A stretch of DNA of 64,000 bases from Himantopus leucocephalus (Eukaryota > Chordata > Aves > Charadriiformes > Recurvirostridae). The notes below the pieces were generated by a model. The model did not search any database. It saw nothing but the letters and a program-made list of their open reading frames with translations, and was not told the origin of the DNA. The DNA is taken from positions 186,943,685 to 187,007,684 of the forward strand of contig RSEF01000001.1 in assembly GCA_003993805.1 (NCBI GenBank), given 5' to 3'. The position numbers were made by a program, and so were the translations under genes. This document shows, piece after piece, positions 12,156-26,200 of the stretch. Each line of letters begins with the position of its first letter. Positions within the stretch are counted from its first letter, which is position 1.

Positions 12156-15100
12156 GTCTGTACAGCTCAAACAAACTGTAAAGCTCAGATACTTAATGGG
12201 TACTTTAGCCGTTATTCTTTGTCTGTAAGGTGAAATATGTCTGATAATGATTGGGAAGATCTTGTTTCAGTACTTCCCATTAAGAATCAGCACTTACCAG
12301 GAGCTGCTGTTGAGGGCACTGCATACTCCAGTAAGATCCCAAATATGAATTCCAAGTGTTGTCATAGAGCTGTTTGCATTTCTCCAACTCATCTTTTCCT
12401 CTTTCATCTGCACATAGGTACATGCTCCCAAATTATCAGAGTTTATAAGCTCTGTCCTTTGCAGCTATAAAGTACTTAGGCTATCACATGGTTCCTCAGG
12501 GTCTCAGTGGTTCTCCCTCTCCCCTCTCCCTTGCACCTTGTGCTGCTGGGCGGTTGTGCTTAGGATGCCCAGCCTCAGTTTTTCTGGGCCGTTCCTCCTC
12601 CAAATCCCTACTCATGAGCATGGCCACTTACCACATTTTCTGCTGACTGACTAAAGAGACTGTCACTAGCAGATATTCTTCTGCACTTGCCTGTGAAGTA
12701 CTTTCTCTGCCTCTGAGGGTCAAACAATTAACAGTTTCAGATGGTCTGGAAGAGGCACCAAGTAAAAATATAGTGTAAGTGATTTTAAAGGAATTGCTAA
12801 GCGTTACATGAGAGCTTCAAATATAGCCAAATAACTCCCCCTGATAGTAGAACTGAACATCTACTTTCACAGCCCAAAGTGATATTTTCTTTTTTCATTC
12901 TAGTTTTGATTCTAATGTTTTGATTATAATATACACCAATTTCCGTCCTAGTCACCAATGTCCAATGACTCTTACAGGCTCAGTGCACACCGACAGTAAT
13001 TCCTGTTGTACCTTTCAAAAGGTTTGAAATATTTTAGCTTTCATTTCATGAAGTTATGACACTTTTAAAAGCATCTTAGAGCATTTGAACAAAGTAGACA
13101 CTGAAATCAAGAATCACGTATGATGACTTTACTTACAAGTGTAAAACATACGTAATTCCATACTTTTCTACAACCATGAAGAAGCAAAAGCAAGCTATCA
13201 GCTGGCTGCTTTTGTTAACTATATCTGATATTTGCTTTTCCTTTCTATTTTAATCAAGAATGGCAAAGTCCTTAATAAATTCTGCCTACAAACGACAGTT
13301 TGGTGAGCCTTAGGGAATATCCCACTTTAACTGTGTTTTCATCCAATGGAAATTAATTGACCCATATTCTGAGGAAGTTTTTGCTTGACATTAGAATGTA
13401 CATTCTCTGCAAAAACTAAATTTTGCATAATATGCTCCTTTTATCTTCATATCATGCAGACATTTACTTGTCTGAATCCTTCTCACTCTGTTTCTTTCAC
13501 TTTCAGTGATTACTTTATTGCTAGCTATTGTCTGATTCTGTTGAATCATTTTCTTTCTCGTAATTAAAAAAAATAAATCTTCGTCTGTGAATATGGAGCA
13601 TTTTCTATTGAAAACGGAATATAACTTCCATGTATTTTCATCACATGTTTGGTCATATAATTAATTTTCTCCTGTGACCTTCTGGCAAACAAGTAATTCA
13701 GAGAGAGCTACTTTGTAACTAATGCCATCTTTGATCTTTGACTTTCAACTTTCCATTTTCTCTTTACTTAACTCCATGGATCGATCTGGCCTTTACTTGT
13801 CAGCTCCCTCTTCTTGCAATGACTACTGCAAATATAGGTTCCAGCAACACCCATGTTCCAGCAATTGTAGAATTCTACCTTCCTATTTTGAAGATGAGGA
13901 AATACTGCCCTCATACCATCTCTCCTGGTTTAGTCCTCCTTTCTATATTTTATTTTAAACTATAATTTTCAGTACTTTCTCTAACAAATCTGCTCTCTTA
14001 CAGATCATCTGCTACCAGTCTTTCTACTTCTTAGCTCGGCCACAATACAGCGAGAGATAGTCTGCCTTCCTGCAGTTCTACCCATTTGAAACATCTTCCT
14101 TTATCTCTCAGTACAAATGATTCTCCAACTCTCTTCAGGCCGTGGTTTGAATCCCGAGCTGATACTGGTGCAAAAAGCCTTATTGCCTCAACATTTTAAT
14201 GCCTTTAATTTAAACTTTAACAAAACTTCATAATACATCTGAAGAGTCTGTAAATTTTAAAAGCATAGGAGACATAAACAATTCTTACTTTCAAGAAAAA
14301 AAGATTTCAAAAATGTGAAGTAGATCCTAAGTCTTATATACTGAGTATGATTCATCACACTAGAAAAATGCATTTAAGATTGACTTTCATTGGGTATATA
14401 TTTTGCACGAATGCCACAGAGCAGAACATCATAATGCATTACAACTTGCATTAGCTCCCTAGGGCTACAGCTTCAATAAATTGGCTGGTATCTACACAGT
14501 CAATATTTCTCAGTAAGTTCCTGAACAAAGGGATTAGTAAGACTTCTATCCAGCACATCCACAATTGTGTTTTAATTCCACAGCACTATTTGCAAGAGTA
14601 GCAGTTTTAGTCCTGGTGGATTGGCCAAATTCCGATTGAGGATTTGCATTTTGCATACCTACTTTGCCCCTGCAGTTCAATTTGATATGTTTTGGCTCAT
14701 CACTTCCTGCCTTAATACGTTGTAGCCTGATGCCAAGTATTGTTAAACAGCTGTTGTACTTCCCCTGAGAGGGTTTCAGTAATGTGTGACAAATTCCTAC
14801 AGATATATTGAAATAAAAGGTGCTGCAGTGGGTTGTATAGAGTATCTGAGGACTCAGATGGGACTTTCATCTCCCTAGTACCTCATTTTCATAGCTTTCT
14901 TAGGAAGAAAAAAAGGAATTATCTACATATTGAGATAAGATGGATCTGAGGGACCTAGGTATCAAGGGAAATCCTTGCATAACGTAGGAAAGAAAAAGAA
15001 TTAAAAAAATCTTACCTACTATAAAGCAGAGTTGAAGAACCATTAACAGATAAAGACCTGTCGGGGCTTCTTCCTTGCCACTCCCATAAAGACATTTGGT

Positions 15101-15887
15101 AGGTTGATTGCTTTCCCATTTCCTTTCGATAATATAGCTTCTGAAGGTTTATGATGGGTGGATGGAAACAGAGAACTAACTACAGTATTATCCAAAGGTA
15201 TAAAATGATGCCTTCATCTATCTTCAGGTATTTTGGTACTGAATTTTAATAACAATATGCTACTAAAAATAATTTTTATTAGTTAATAACCTTATTATCT
15301 TCAAATTTTAGTTACACGTTCTTAACATCACTGCTCTCAATGCTTAATAGAACTATCACAACTCAAAAAACAGCAGATAATGTAAATGTGATTGAAGTTG
15401 TAGCCAAGCTACAATTAATGGAACATCTTCATTTTATGTTAGGCTTCTTTTGCTTCCCTACAGTGTGACAGAGAGTAGAGCATACCACTATCTAAAAAGG
15501 TGGACGTGATAACTACAAGCCGTATCAAGAAATGGAGATCTATACACGTGTTTTCTACAGTGCTTGTAACTCTCACGAGTTTTATTCTCTTAAATTTGAA
15601 TATCTAAACAAAGATCTTGCAAGTCCTTGCAGGTTACATAGCAGAGCATGTTTATGTGAGCATAAGCTTAAGGTGAATCAAATCTGTCAGAAGAAAGGGA
15701 AAGCACTAGGACTGCAGCTCATGACTGTGTTTCTTTGTAGGACAGCACTGGAGACACTCCAGTAATCATACAATTACACCCCAATGAAGTCAATGGAACT
15801 TAAACTAGAGATTAATGCTATACTTATGCTCAACAGCTGCCCTAAATATTGCCCAACAGCATTAGACAGAAGTTGTTGCTTGCTGGC

Positions 15888-16040
15888 TTCATAGAATCAT
15901 AGAACCATAGAAAAGTTTGGGTTCGAAGAGACCTTTAAAAGTCATCTAGTCCAACCCCCCTGCAATAAGCAGGGACATCTTCAACTAGATCATCTTGCTC
16001 ATATCCCCATCCAACCTGGCCTTGAATGTTTCCAGGGATA
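15888..16040 (-). mobile_element. CR1: CR1 LINE 3'-end fragment, minus strand
   Basis: The plus strand shows the reverse complement of a CR1 3' end. It starts with agaatcatagaaccatag, then a 'tttgggttcgaagagacct' block, then 'catctagtccaacccccctg' near 15943-15962, and a 'ccccatccaacctggccttgaa' block near 16003-16025. The match ends at about 16040, so only the terminal 150 bp or so were inserted or kept. It is moderately diverged and has no coding content. Confidence 0.95.
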
Positions 16041-19000
16041 TGAAAGCTGAAGCAGGGATAAAATTATGAACAATAGACGTATCAGATTGGCAGTGGTTTT
16101 GAGCACAGTTCTTGCTATACTAACTGGGCACTAACCTCTTGTGCCATCTTCTGACAGAAGGTTTGAGTAATCCTCTTTTCAGTCCCTATGGCAACTTTCA
16201 GACAGTGAGGTACTAAACATCTCTGTATACCCTTTCTTGATCTTGCTTTTACATTCGCACATGCAACGTTGCACATTTACATTGCAGAATGATGCCATAA
16301 ACTCTGCACTTCAGTAGACCTATTCAGGATTTAACAATACGTCTGAGAGGAGAATATGCCCCATTATCAACTACCACTTATCTACCAGTGGTAGTATCAG
16401 CCCCTTAGTCAGGAATATCTATAATGAGAAGAATTTGTATGAATTGCAGGTTAAATATAACCAAGGTAGATTGACTTAGGCATGATATACTAGCAGAAAG
16501 TATTAGTGATGAATATTGCAGACAAGGGATACTTAACAGATTTTAAGCACTGAATTACTTAGAAAAATTAATGACTTAAAGAATATTATGCACTTTAAAA
16601 ACTTTTGGAAAAAATACAGTGTTTAATACATCATTAATTGCATGCTCTGAAAATACATATGTTTTATCCAAACACAGACTTTACACTGTGCAAAATGAAA
16701 AAATGGAAATGAGATCAAGAATGTTTTTGACTACTTGGGATTACATCTCTTTATAAAATCTCCTTAACCTTGAAAATAGTATGGGAAAGGGCAAAAAAAG
16801 GAAACATTAGGAAGATACATGCCAGCTCTAAAGACATTTAAGGCAACATTAAGGCAACATTTATTGTATCCTAGGGATTGTCAGTGTACTGGCTGCAAAT
16901 GAGGTTTGCTGGCTAGACGTCATGTGTGTGACAGAAATTCTGGTATGGAAAAGGCAATCCTACCATCTCTGTTCTGTTTGTACTAATCTAAGGCCATATG
17001 TTTAACAGTGTACACATTTTATATCCACATCTGCTGCTGCTGCCATCTCCCTTTTGTCCCTATTTCTCACCAAGCCACAAAAAGCATTGTAAACAAGAAC
17101 AAAGGACATTCTGCTAATGGTGAGTCCAAGCCAGTAGTAAACTAACTATTTTGCTTTGTTTTTTTTCAAATCATTAACTTTTTCTCCAATGCTGTTACTG
17201 CATTCCTGCTAGTTTCTGTGCACTTAAGTTTTATACAAAGACAGACCCATTAATGTCTGCCTCTGTCAGAAAATTTCAAATTTAGAAATTTGAATAAGCC
17301 TCAGCTTTGCTAAGATCCCCTAGCTTTAACTGGTATTCCATGAGCCAAATATTTGAGTCTCTTATAAGGAGTCAGTGAAGTAAAATTGTAGTGTTCTATA
17401 ATGGAAATGCATTTCTTTGATCCTAAAGTCTAGTGAACAACGAAACATCTTCTTTTTATTTTTCCCTTTTCTTAGAGTTTAATGGGAATTAGACTGAAGC
17501 AGTGGAAGAACATATTATCCTGTAGTAAACCTTCACGTCTATTAAACAATATTTCAAATTAGGAAGTTCTATTGATTAACGGAACTAATATGCCTCAATC
17601 TTCATCTAACAATTGAAATCTATTTTCTGAACTACTACGTCTTCTCAATGTCTACTTACAGGGAATGTCATGAGTCTTGAGGAAATGAAGGTTTGTTAAA
17701 GGGCTCCTATTAATTCAGTCTGATTACCATTGAATCTTATAATCAGCCTCATATTTTAGTATGAATAACATGCAATTTCAGAGCCTGTGAAACAGCATTT
17801 GGTTTGTACATTTTTATCAACATCAATCCAAGCTGCAAGTTACTTATTAAACAGTACAATTTGGTTTAAATGCATCTTATAAAATGTGAATTTCTCATTT
17901 CTGTATTCCAGCTAATTTGACTTTCAGACAAACTATCATTTGGAGAATTTGTAAATACTGGAAACATGGAGGGACTCTCATTGTGTACTGATCCTGCCAT
18001 TATAAAAAGGTCTGTGAATTAGCAAGAGTGTGGAAGGTTGTTGTTCCTTTTCTCCATATCTTCTTACATATCTAACTAGAGTGCTTTAATGTATGTCTTC
18101 TGTAGGCTAATATGTTAAAGCTACTGTACATCTTTAAGAGGCTATTAGACACTGATTTCCCATAGACTGCAATCAGCACTTTGAAATTGTAGTGTTTGTG
18201 ACAGAATAAACTCCATTAACTTGTTTTATTAGTACTGTGTGCAGTCAGGAGGAGCAATGCTGCAGAACATGATGAAATGACTAACAGTCTTCATCAGTGC
18301 ACAGCAGAATGTTTTCTTCTTACACAGAATATATAATTATTGCTCACATAAACAAGTAGATTTTTTTTGCTATTTCTCAGGTAATACTGGGAAATCTAAA
18401 ACTCTTATTCATGGGAGGAATAAAAAATAAAGCTTCCCCCTCCACACACCTTCGGTCCAATTTGTTACCATGATGCTGCTGTAATTTTTGTCTATGTTAT
18501 AGAGAATGATCCATCAAATAAAAAAAAAACAATTCTAATTCAATTGGTTACTATAATGACAGAGCAGTTCGACAAAGCCAAAGGAGCTTGAGAAAGGAAA
18601 GATTTACTGACCAGCTGACTCCCAGAGACCCATTAGTCAAATTTTGACAGCTTGTACACAAGGTAAGCTGCCAAGCAGAGTAAATGAAAGTAGAATGAAT
18701 CCAGCAAAAGAAAGTATAGTTTACCTTATGTAAGTAAATATGAGACAGATATCACAGAATTACTGTATATTTCAGAAACAGGTATTCTATACTGCAGATG
18801 GCACAGCTGCCAGTACTTATCTGAAGAGAGAGGTATTCTCTTCCAGAATAACTCTTACAGCATTAGGCACTTCAGAAATATAAATGACTTTTTCTCTTCT
18901 CCTCCTTTGCCTCCATTTTCTGCTGGCTTTTAGCTTTGCTCATTTAAGATGAAAGCCAGGTTCTGAGCTGACTAGCTGCATGGGAGTCCCAGTATAAACT

Positions 19001-20889
19001 TCAAGCATATTACATTTTAGTCTAACAAAATATAGGAAACATGAAGCTGAGCAATCACAAAGGAAATGATTGAAAGGAAGAGTCAGTACAGATGTAGAAT
19101 GATGAGAAGCAAGGAAAAAAAAAACAACATTAAAATCCAATCCAGTCTATTTTTGCTAGAAAAAAATAAGTTTATGATTTGCAGATTGAATATAACTAAG
19201 GAGATAGGTATTTTTCATAACAATGATTTATAGATTCACCCTTCTACTGGATAAGGGTTCTTTTTATGTTATAGCAGTGTCTGTTCTTGCTATTATAGTT
19301 AAGGGGCTGTCAGCATTTTCATTATATAAGCCCCTATATTCAGGGGCTTGTAATTTGGCCATAAAAATTCACAGCATGCTGAAACTTGAAATAAGATTTT
19401 AGTCTGAGAGTGATTTTTTAACGTATCCTAAAAAAATATAAAACCATTAGTCCAATTTTAAACTAATAGAAAAATGAAAATTCTCATGTTTACTGTCTTC
19501 TTATTCAGCTTATGTGTTGTACATTGTATTCCTTTCAATACCACATTATGGATTCTGGTGTTCTACAGCACATACACATCTACCAAGATATACATGTATT
19601 CCTGAGTGAAAATAAAAATCTTATGGATGTTGGAAAAAAAAAAGGAAAAAAAAGAAAAAAAAAAGAAGAAACACAAGAAACACAGCATTGTGCACGCCTA
19701 GCAGCTACTTACTCTAATTTTGGGTAGATGTTTCAGGCTGTGGATCTATAATATGCAAATGAATATATTTATGCCAGTATTCTGAAGGTCAGAATGGAGT
19801 ATAAGTTAAACCCACAAAGGTCAGAAATTAAGTGTTATGGCTGAAACTCTGTCCTGAAAGGACAAGAGAATCCATTTCACTCGGCACAATAATGTGAAAG
19901 TTCACAAGGTAAAGAGCCTTGCTCACCAGGCATAAACTCTGAAAAGCATTTGAAAATTATTCTTTCAGAGACACACTGCTGGAAGAGGGCTTCTTGCTGC
20001 AAAATGACATCTTTGTAATACTGGCAACATGGAAAGAAGCTCAACATATTCCATGTTAAATTATGTTAACATTTAATAATTATACTTCTGACAAAGAGAA
20101 CATCTAACTTGAGAAGACCAAATCTTTGCAGGTGAATAAACCCGTCGCTTACACCTGAACTTTTCTGCCTTTCTTCTTTTTTTTTTCATACCCAATGCCT
20201 TCTCTTGCCTTCCTCTGAAAAAAAACTTAACATGTTCCCACTTACTTAATTTTCCTCCAGCTCTTCTGAAGTGCATCACTGTGCTTTCCACCACTGTTAA
20301 ACCTCTTACTTGCTTCTCACTGCTATTGCCAAAACATGATCTTCTCATTTGTTGCTACTATTTTGAACGGTCATAGTCCCATGACCAAAATTACCTTGCC
20401 ATCATCTTCAGCCTAACAGGTTCTTCAAAAGTATCCTCTGAAACAGCAGCAGTATTGTCTTCTGTCAGTGTATTCTAGCTGTTATAAACCATACTGAGCA
20501 TCTATTTCAAATGACTTATTACTGACAATTTTTCAAGTAATAGGGACCATTTAAGGAAGACTGACACAGTAACAGACACACTCCTAAAATGAAAGTAAAC
20601 TGGTTCAGCTGGTGTTAAATGCTTCAGGTGACATATCAGTAACTTGTTAGTAAGAAACACTAAAAGTCTTTAAAAAGGAAATAATGGTGAGTGTAGCTTC
20701 TTCACCTAAAAGAGTGGAGAAGCTTGAAAGAAACCACAAATCTGTAAGTCTGAGCACATTCTCAGAGGAAGGGCAAATCTGAGTGGAAATATTTCCTTTT
20801 TAGAAGTCTGCATAGGAACAAAAACAGATGAAAAAAAATCATGCTACTGGTACCTCATGTTAAAAATGAGCATTGGTTCTTTTGCTGAA
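16041..20889. other. AT-rich intergenic sequence
   Basis: Nearly 5 kb with no recognisable exon, RNA gene or interspersed element. A long AT-rich part around 17700-17960 has many TAAT/ATTA-type cores but no decisive site. An A/G-rich low-complexity run lies at 19632-19680. Open frames do not exceed 91 codons. Confidence 0.55.
19632..19680 (+). repeat. A-rich/GA-rich low-complexity tract
   Basis: Runs of 8-11 A separated by G or GG. The Lys-rich frame across it is a by-product of composition. Confidence 0.75.
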
Positions 20890-21480
20890 CTTGATTTAGT
20901 ACATCCAACTGTGATGCAATCGCAGGTACAGAGGCTACCTTACCTGCATTTCTGCGCATTATTGAGCTTCGTTTTAATGTGGAGTTTTGAATTGTATATG
21001 TCTTCCTTTTCTCTTGTGGTTCCCTGTCTCAAACCTGCTGTCAGACCGCGCTCAGAGGATCTGCAGGGATCTTGTCTCTGATTTTGCTCATGATCCTTTG
21101 CATGATCCTCTTCTGGACATCAGCCCATTTCCTCCCTATGAATCATTGGTATTGATCCAGTTGGAAGAATTGTTATTCACTTAAGAGGCTAACATATTAT
21201 AGAGCACTTTGCAGCAAAAGCTCCTCTTCATCTCTGAGATCTTGCTGTGTAAATCTGGAAATCATCCAGTTCACATGCAGGGCCACATCCCTCATGACAC
21301 GTATGTTAGTTCTACCAACCTTTCCACCCAGGCCTTTCTTGAGAAGCTGGAACGTCTTGCGTTTTGCCAAGGTGAGGCAGCCCTTTTTCAGAGCTGGTTT
21401 TCCTGCTTTTGGGCTGTCTCTTCTCAAAACCTTTTCTACCCTAGACCTGACATTCTATAGGGTGACTGTGAAAGGCTCTT
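20890..21480. other. Unassigned GC-richer block with CpGs and open frames on both strands
   Basis: Compared with its surroundings this block is richer in G+C and has several CpGs: near 20922, 20954, 20969, 21048-21050 and 21300-21360. It carries overlapping open frames on both strands. The most protein-like is on the minus strand at 21197-21427 (76 codons). Its N-terminal half is strongly basic (Lys/Arg-rich around residues 8-45), followed by an acidic stretch (DLRDEEELL) near the C-terminus. I do not recognise this protein, and there is no intron, poly-A or promoter evidence. The block ends about 40 bp before the CR1 at 21522, so it could be part of an older unrecognised repeat or a decayed retrocopy. 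Confidence 0.3.
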
Positions 21481-21521
21481 TTCCCAGGTGCACCAGTGCT
21501 GACCTGAGATAGCAAGGACTG

Positions 21522-22030
21522 TAGAACTGCAGAATGCTTTAGTTTGGAATGGACATTTGTAGTTTTCTAGTGCAAACTTTCTTCTCAAAGAAGGGCTAAT
21601 ATAATGTCAGCTTGCTCAGGGCCATGTGCAGTTAAGCTTTGAGTATCTGCAAGAATGGAAATTCCTTAGACCCTCTGTGCATACTGTTCTAGTCTCTGAC
21701 TGCACTCATTGTGAAAAGCTTTTACTTTATATTCAGGGAAACTTAGAAGCAACTTTGTCTGTTGCGTCTTGTCCTTTTGTGAGGCACTTCTATGAAGAAT
21801 ATGGCTACTGCAACGTAAGGTCACACTGCATCACTTCTATACTCTCCCATTAGATCCTTGGAGACAGCAATTAGATTCCCACACTTACATTCTTCTTCTT
21901 AATGCTGGAAAAACCCAGCTTCCTCAGCTTCTCCTGCTGCATCATATGCTTCAGCCCCTTAACCACCCCTGTATTTTAGTGGTCCTCTGTTAGAAACTCT
22001 CCAGTTTTTTAATCTCTTCCTTTTACTGGA
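21522..22030 (-). mobile_element. CR1: Old CR1 LINE fragment, minus strand
   Basis: The plus strand starts with a degraded CR1 3' signature (agaactgcagaatgctttagtttggaatgg). Blocks complementary to the CR1 3' region follow: a 'ctctgactgcactcattgtgaaaa' type segment near 21697-21720 and a 'ggaaaaacccagcttcctcagcttctcctgctgcatcatatgcttcagcccct' type segment near 21906-21960. It is highly diverged and lacks a reading frame. The right boundary near 22030 is approximate. Confidence 0.8.
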
Positions 22031-25000
22031 AATACTGTTTTATGTCTACTTCCATGTACAACGTGGTTGGGCATCTTGGATATCCCGACTCTAATTCCAG
22101 GAGTACAGTGCAGAGACACCTGGGCTACTGGAAGGCACCGGCCCTGGACCAGCAGAGCTATTTTACTTGAATCATCTGCCTCACTGCCTGTAATGCAAAT
22201 CATGCTTCAATTGACGATTAATAACTTCTGCCTTAAACAATGATGAGCTTCACATTGTGAAAGAAATAAGGCAACTACTGCTGCTGACCTCTGTGTGAAA
22301 CATTTTGAGGCCAAATGTCAGACTAGATGTTAGCTGACAGTACCGATAATGCTCTCAAGAGTATACACAGTGGAATATTCCTAGTGAAATTCATATGAGA
22401 AATATATTGAGTTTCACTTAGCTTACAATGTCAGTAAACGTAATTTACTCAGTTTCTCTCCCCCACATAAAATATTCTGCTGCAAATTTACAGAATTAAA
22501 CTTATAAATAATCTGCCTTTTTATCTAGTGTTTTGAGAAGTTCTATAAAAACCCACAAGTGCTTGCAGAGAAAACTTTGGCTTAGCTCCCCATGTTAAAA
22601 TTCAGTAGTCATAGTGAGACTTTCATGCTATTAAATGGATGACTGAATGTTTCACTATCACTAGCTGATGCCTTGATGATACGGTGTTTCATTTCCTACG
22701 AAATATACACAAGGACCTTTCAGCCATAGGTCCTGACTGACCAGAGGTGCCACGTGAATGCACAGATGCAGTAACAGAGTTAATAGAGCTGAGTCTGTTT
22801 GCAGAGTAATTTCTGGAACTACATGGATGGAGTAGAAGGATCTTGACTGATGCTTTTTTTTTTTCAGAAGTCTATCTCTCTTAGATGGTAAACCACTACC
22901 TTTTGTAACAGCTGAAACTGGGAGATATATTTCATTGCCATCCTATAGACAGTACTATAATATGACTAGTTCAGTGAAGTTTAGAACTTACTTAAATGTT
23001 GAAGCTAGTCACATCAAACCTTGGTATCCATTTCCTCTTGTAGAATGGCACTGTATTTCAGTGACCATCACCTGTAACAGAATTAATCTTTCTTCAGTAT
23101 GCAGGATCAAAATAAATAAAATTTCATATCTGATGTTTCCAATGAAATGTTCAGCATTGCCACATGCAGTGTTACATGGCAGAACAAATTTACATGAAAA
23201 TTATCCAGGTTTATTTTAAATCCATCAAATTCAGGCATTGAACTTCTACAGTATTGAGAAAGTTTCTTACCAACCTCAAATAAAAGGTCAGTGTTACCAG
23301 TTTCAGAAAGATTAGGCTTGATAGGATCAAGAATGCAAAAGTATATGATCACTGCACACAGAATTTTGAGTTACTTCAAAAATAAATAAATAATTTGTGA
23401 AAAATGAAGAAGAAAATGTTGCAGGAGTACACTGTAGATTAATAGCTCACCAGGTTCCAGGTCAGTGGTAGAACTTACGGGTCTAGTCTTTCATGATCAT
23501 CGTAACTGTATAACACTGCAATAATTTAATTTGCTAAAAATGACTGAATGAAATCATTGTGAATCTTGGAATATTACCCCATAATAATGGATGAACACAA
23601 ATATGAAATCACTGTAATGACCTCCAGAGTATGTTGGTTATGCCATGGTAAATATCTTTTATTTGCAGAAGTATTGATTACACTGCCAAAATAAATTGAC
23701 TTGCATGAATACATTGTGGGAAACAAGAATTTAAATTTCTAGTCTAGATCTTCAGCTGATGAATATGGATAAAAGCTCATTGATTGCATCTAATTCTCAT
23801 CAGCTAAGGCTTTGACCCTCCATATTCACTGCAGTGAAGATATAATTTCCTATTCCTAAAAAAAAAAGAAAAAAAAAAGAGACACTGCCACAGATTCCAA
23901 CTATTCCTTGTATGCTAAATCAAAATCAAGGTCAAATACAACTTGAAATACATTCACATAGTTTCGCAGATATAATCATGCAGGCTAATTTGGAATGATG
24001 ATTAATTTCAGATGATTTCTGATTCCACTGTTTCAGTCCACATCTACAAAACAGAAAAAGTTATTTAGTGTAGTACCTCTGTGTCCGAGGAATTTACTCA
24101 ACTATTAATCAAAGACTTGATACAGTTTCTCCTTTTTCTATTGAATAATATCTTCTTCATTGAGAAATCCAATTATATTCAATAGGAGGCAGTTAGTCAC
24201 CTGAACTGAAGATGGAAGGAATTGACTCTTATTACTTGAGTAAAATGTTTTAAGTTCTATGTATTACTAATGCAGCATAATTGTGAACAAATGCAGCTGT
24301 TGGTAGTTGTTTGATGATGACTCACACAGCTACGGATAGCAAAGCTCTTTTTACTAAAGCCAATTAAGAGCCACCAGGGCTAGTATTAATATCTGTCTGT
24401 GTTTCTATATATTTTGGACTATAGCTATGATAGGAATCTTTCTGGAGTTGAAATCTACCAGTAAAACATATTCTTATATTCATCTTAAAAATTTGGTAAG
24501 GGTTTTCCTTATATAAGAAAATTCACCATATTGAGGCAGGCCCCCTGTGGCATTTCTAGCAAATGCTGTATGCCTTTAGAGTTCAGAAGAAAACTCTTAA
24601 GGAAAAAATACCTGTCTGTGCGATTTGAATCCCAAGTTTCTTTCCCTTTAAAGAAGTTTCTAGACTTAATCTGCTCCTCTTGGGATTCAATGTGTTTCCT
24701 TGAAAGAGTAATATGGCATTTTTAATATAGGGCCAGGTGTAAATATAGAGTTGGGTACTTTATGTAAAACTAAAGCATAATGAAGATACCTAAATGTAAT
24801 AAGCAGCCAGCTAATCTGTTGTAGATACTTGTATTTTCATGAGATTGGTTATTCAAGTGTTCAATGTTCTCCTACCATTATGTCTAACTTTTTTCCCCTA
24901 TTTGAAAGATACTTTTTCTATCCAAGTACCTTATTGTTCACTTTTATACCTAAGGCCTTCTGGCATCACTTAATGTGTTAGACATACTCGGAGCTTGCCT

Positions 25001-25744
25001 AACATAGCAACAGCATCGATCAGCTTCATCCAGGCAGTTTTATACAGCCAGGGAACAGCCATCCTTTCAGGTAAATGCTTAGTGATTGTACCACTTGTAG
25101 AAGGAGTGAAAGACAGGCATTTCAGCCCTTTTTAGCCAGAAAGAGTTCAAACCTACGTTGTCCAGCCTAGAATAAAGGACACAGCTGTTTGAAGAGGCTA
25201 GATTGAAGTGGTGGTATGTCTTCTCTGCTTCTGCTGCCTCGAGACTATGTGCTTCATACAAGGAATACGAGTTTCATTTGGCCAGAGAAGAACAGAAGTG
25301 ATATAATATGAGAGGGAAAAGGAAACATTATTCTTCAGATTGTTAAAATGGACAATCAACAGGGTTAGGAACAAAATCTGCATTCTGGCTTCCATGCCAA
25401 GGACTTTTTATGACTTAGCTATAGGACAATTAGATAAAACATACAAAAAGTACTACCAGTGCAGTCAACAGTTTTTTCAGTCTCACTCAATTCAGGCAAA
25501 GACAAACTGGCTTCTAGTTAGTTATCTTTCCAGTCAATGAATCTTACATTTTCTCCCACATGATGCCACAGTTTCAAGGCAGGGGGAAGTAAATGGCCCT
25601 AGTGTTTTAAAGCAGAATCATACTTGTACAGAGAAACGCAGACAGCATCCCAGGACATATGAAGATGAGTGCAGCATGAAAGATATGTGAAGTATCCTTC
25701 AGTTTTATGAGGGTCCAAGGCTCCAAATAAAGAACTTATATTTA
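22031..25744. other. AT-rich intergenic sequence
   Basis: No supported feature beyond short A-rich runs (for example 23858-23880). Open frames are up to 94 codons, overlap on opposite strands around 22935-23352 and show no recognisable motif. Confidence 0.55.
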
Positions 25745-26200
25745 CTGGGGCACACTGGTAGTCAGGAAAGATATGAACCAGCTGAAAAGCAACTGGGGAG
25801 GAGGGAGGAAAGGGCAGCAGGAATGATCAAACAGCTAAAAACACATGATCTGTAGTGAAAGATTGAGCTTGATTTTTTCTGCAAAAAGAATACCGTGGGA
25901 GACCTGATAACAATTTTAAAATATGAGAATAGGCCAAAGAACAATGAGTTTAAATCATAGCTAGGGAGATATATACTAGACTTCAGGAAAAGTTTTCTAA
26001 ATTCCAGGACAATTAAACACTGGAACACATTGCCTAGGAAGTTGTTGGATCTCCATCATGAAAGATTTTTCAAGAGCAGATTAGACAAATGTTTAGACAA
26101 AATGTATAGTTGACCCCACCCATGAGGAAAGAAGATGGACTAGATGAGTTAATGATGTTCATTCTGGATCAATTTATATGATTTTGATCAGATGTGATTC
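25745..26200 (+). mobile_element. CR1: Ancient CR1-type LINE fragment, plus strand
   Basis: The order of blocks matches the 3' part of an old CR1 lineage. There is a 'ctaaattccaggacaattaaacactggaacacattgcctaggaag' type segment near 25996-26041. It is followed by 'ggatctccatcat', then 'gacaaatgttta', then 'gatggactagatgagttaatgatgttc', which corresponds to the conserved segment just before the CR1 3' terminus. Heavily mutated and non-coding. The left edge is vague. Confidence 0.8.

Larger units (their letters stand above)
5836..15887. other. AT-rich intergenic sequence; simple repeats only
   Basis: About 10 kb with no supported gene. Contents that can be named are separately listed simple repeats, a G-quadruplex motif at 7396-7417, a 14-bp tandem pair and hairpin at 8691-8777, and a 30-bp tandem pair at 10624-10683. 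There is also a GC-richer patch around 12490-12640 and a faint old-repeat-like segment near 15765-15830. Open frames are at most 127 codons, and that one runs through a homopolymer with an N. Confidence 0.55.

Noticed and set aside
14137..14162. tRNA B-box-like GGTTTGAATCC
   Set aside because: One mismatch to the internal promoter B box, but no A box, no acceptor stem pairing and no cloverleaf can be drawn around it.
15765..15830. Segment resembling an old amniote repeat (gaagtcaatggaactt)
   Set aside because: A single short core without a longer alignment, so not enough to call an element.
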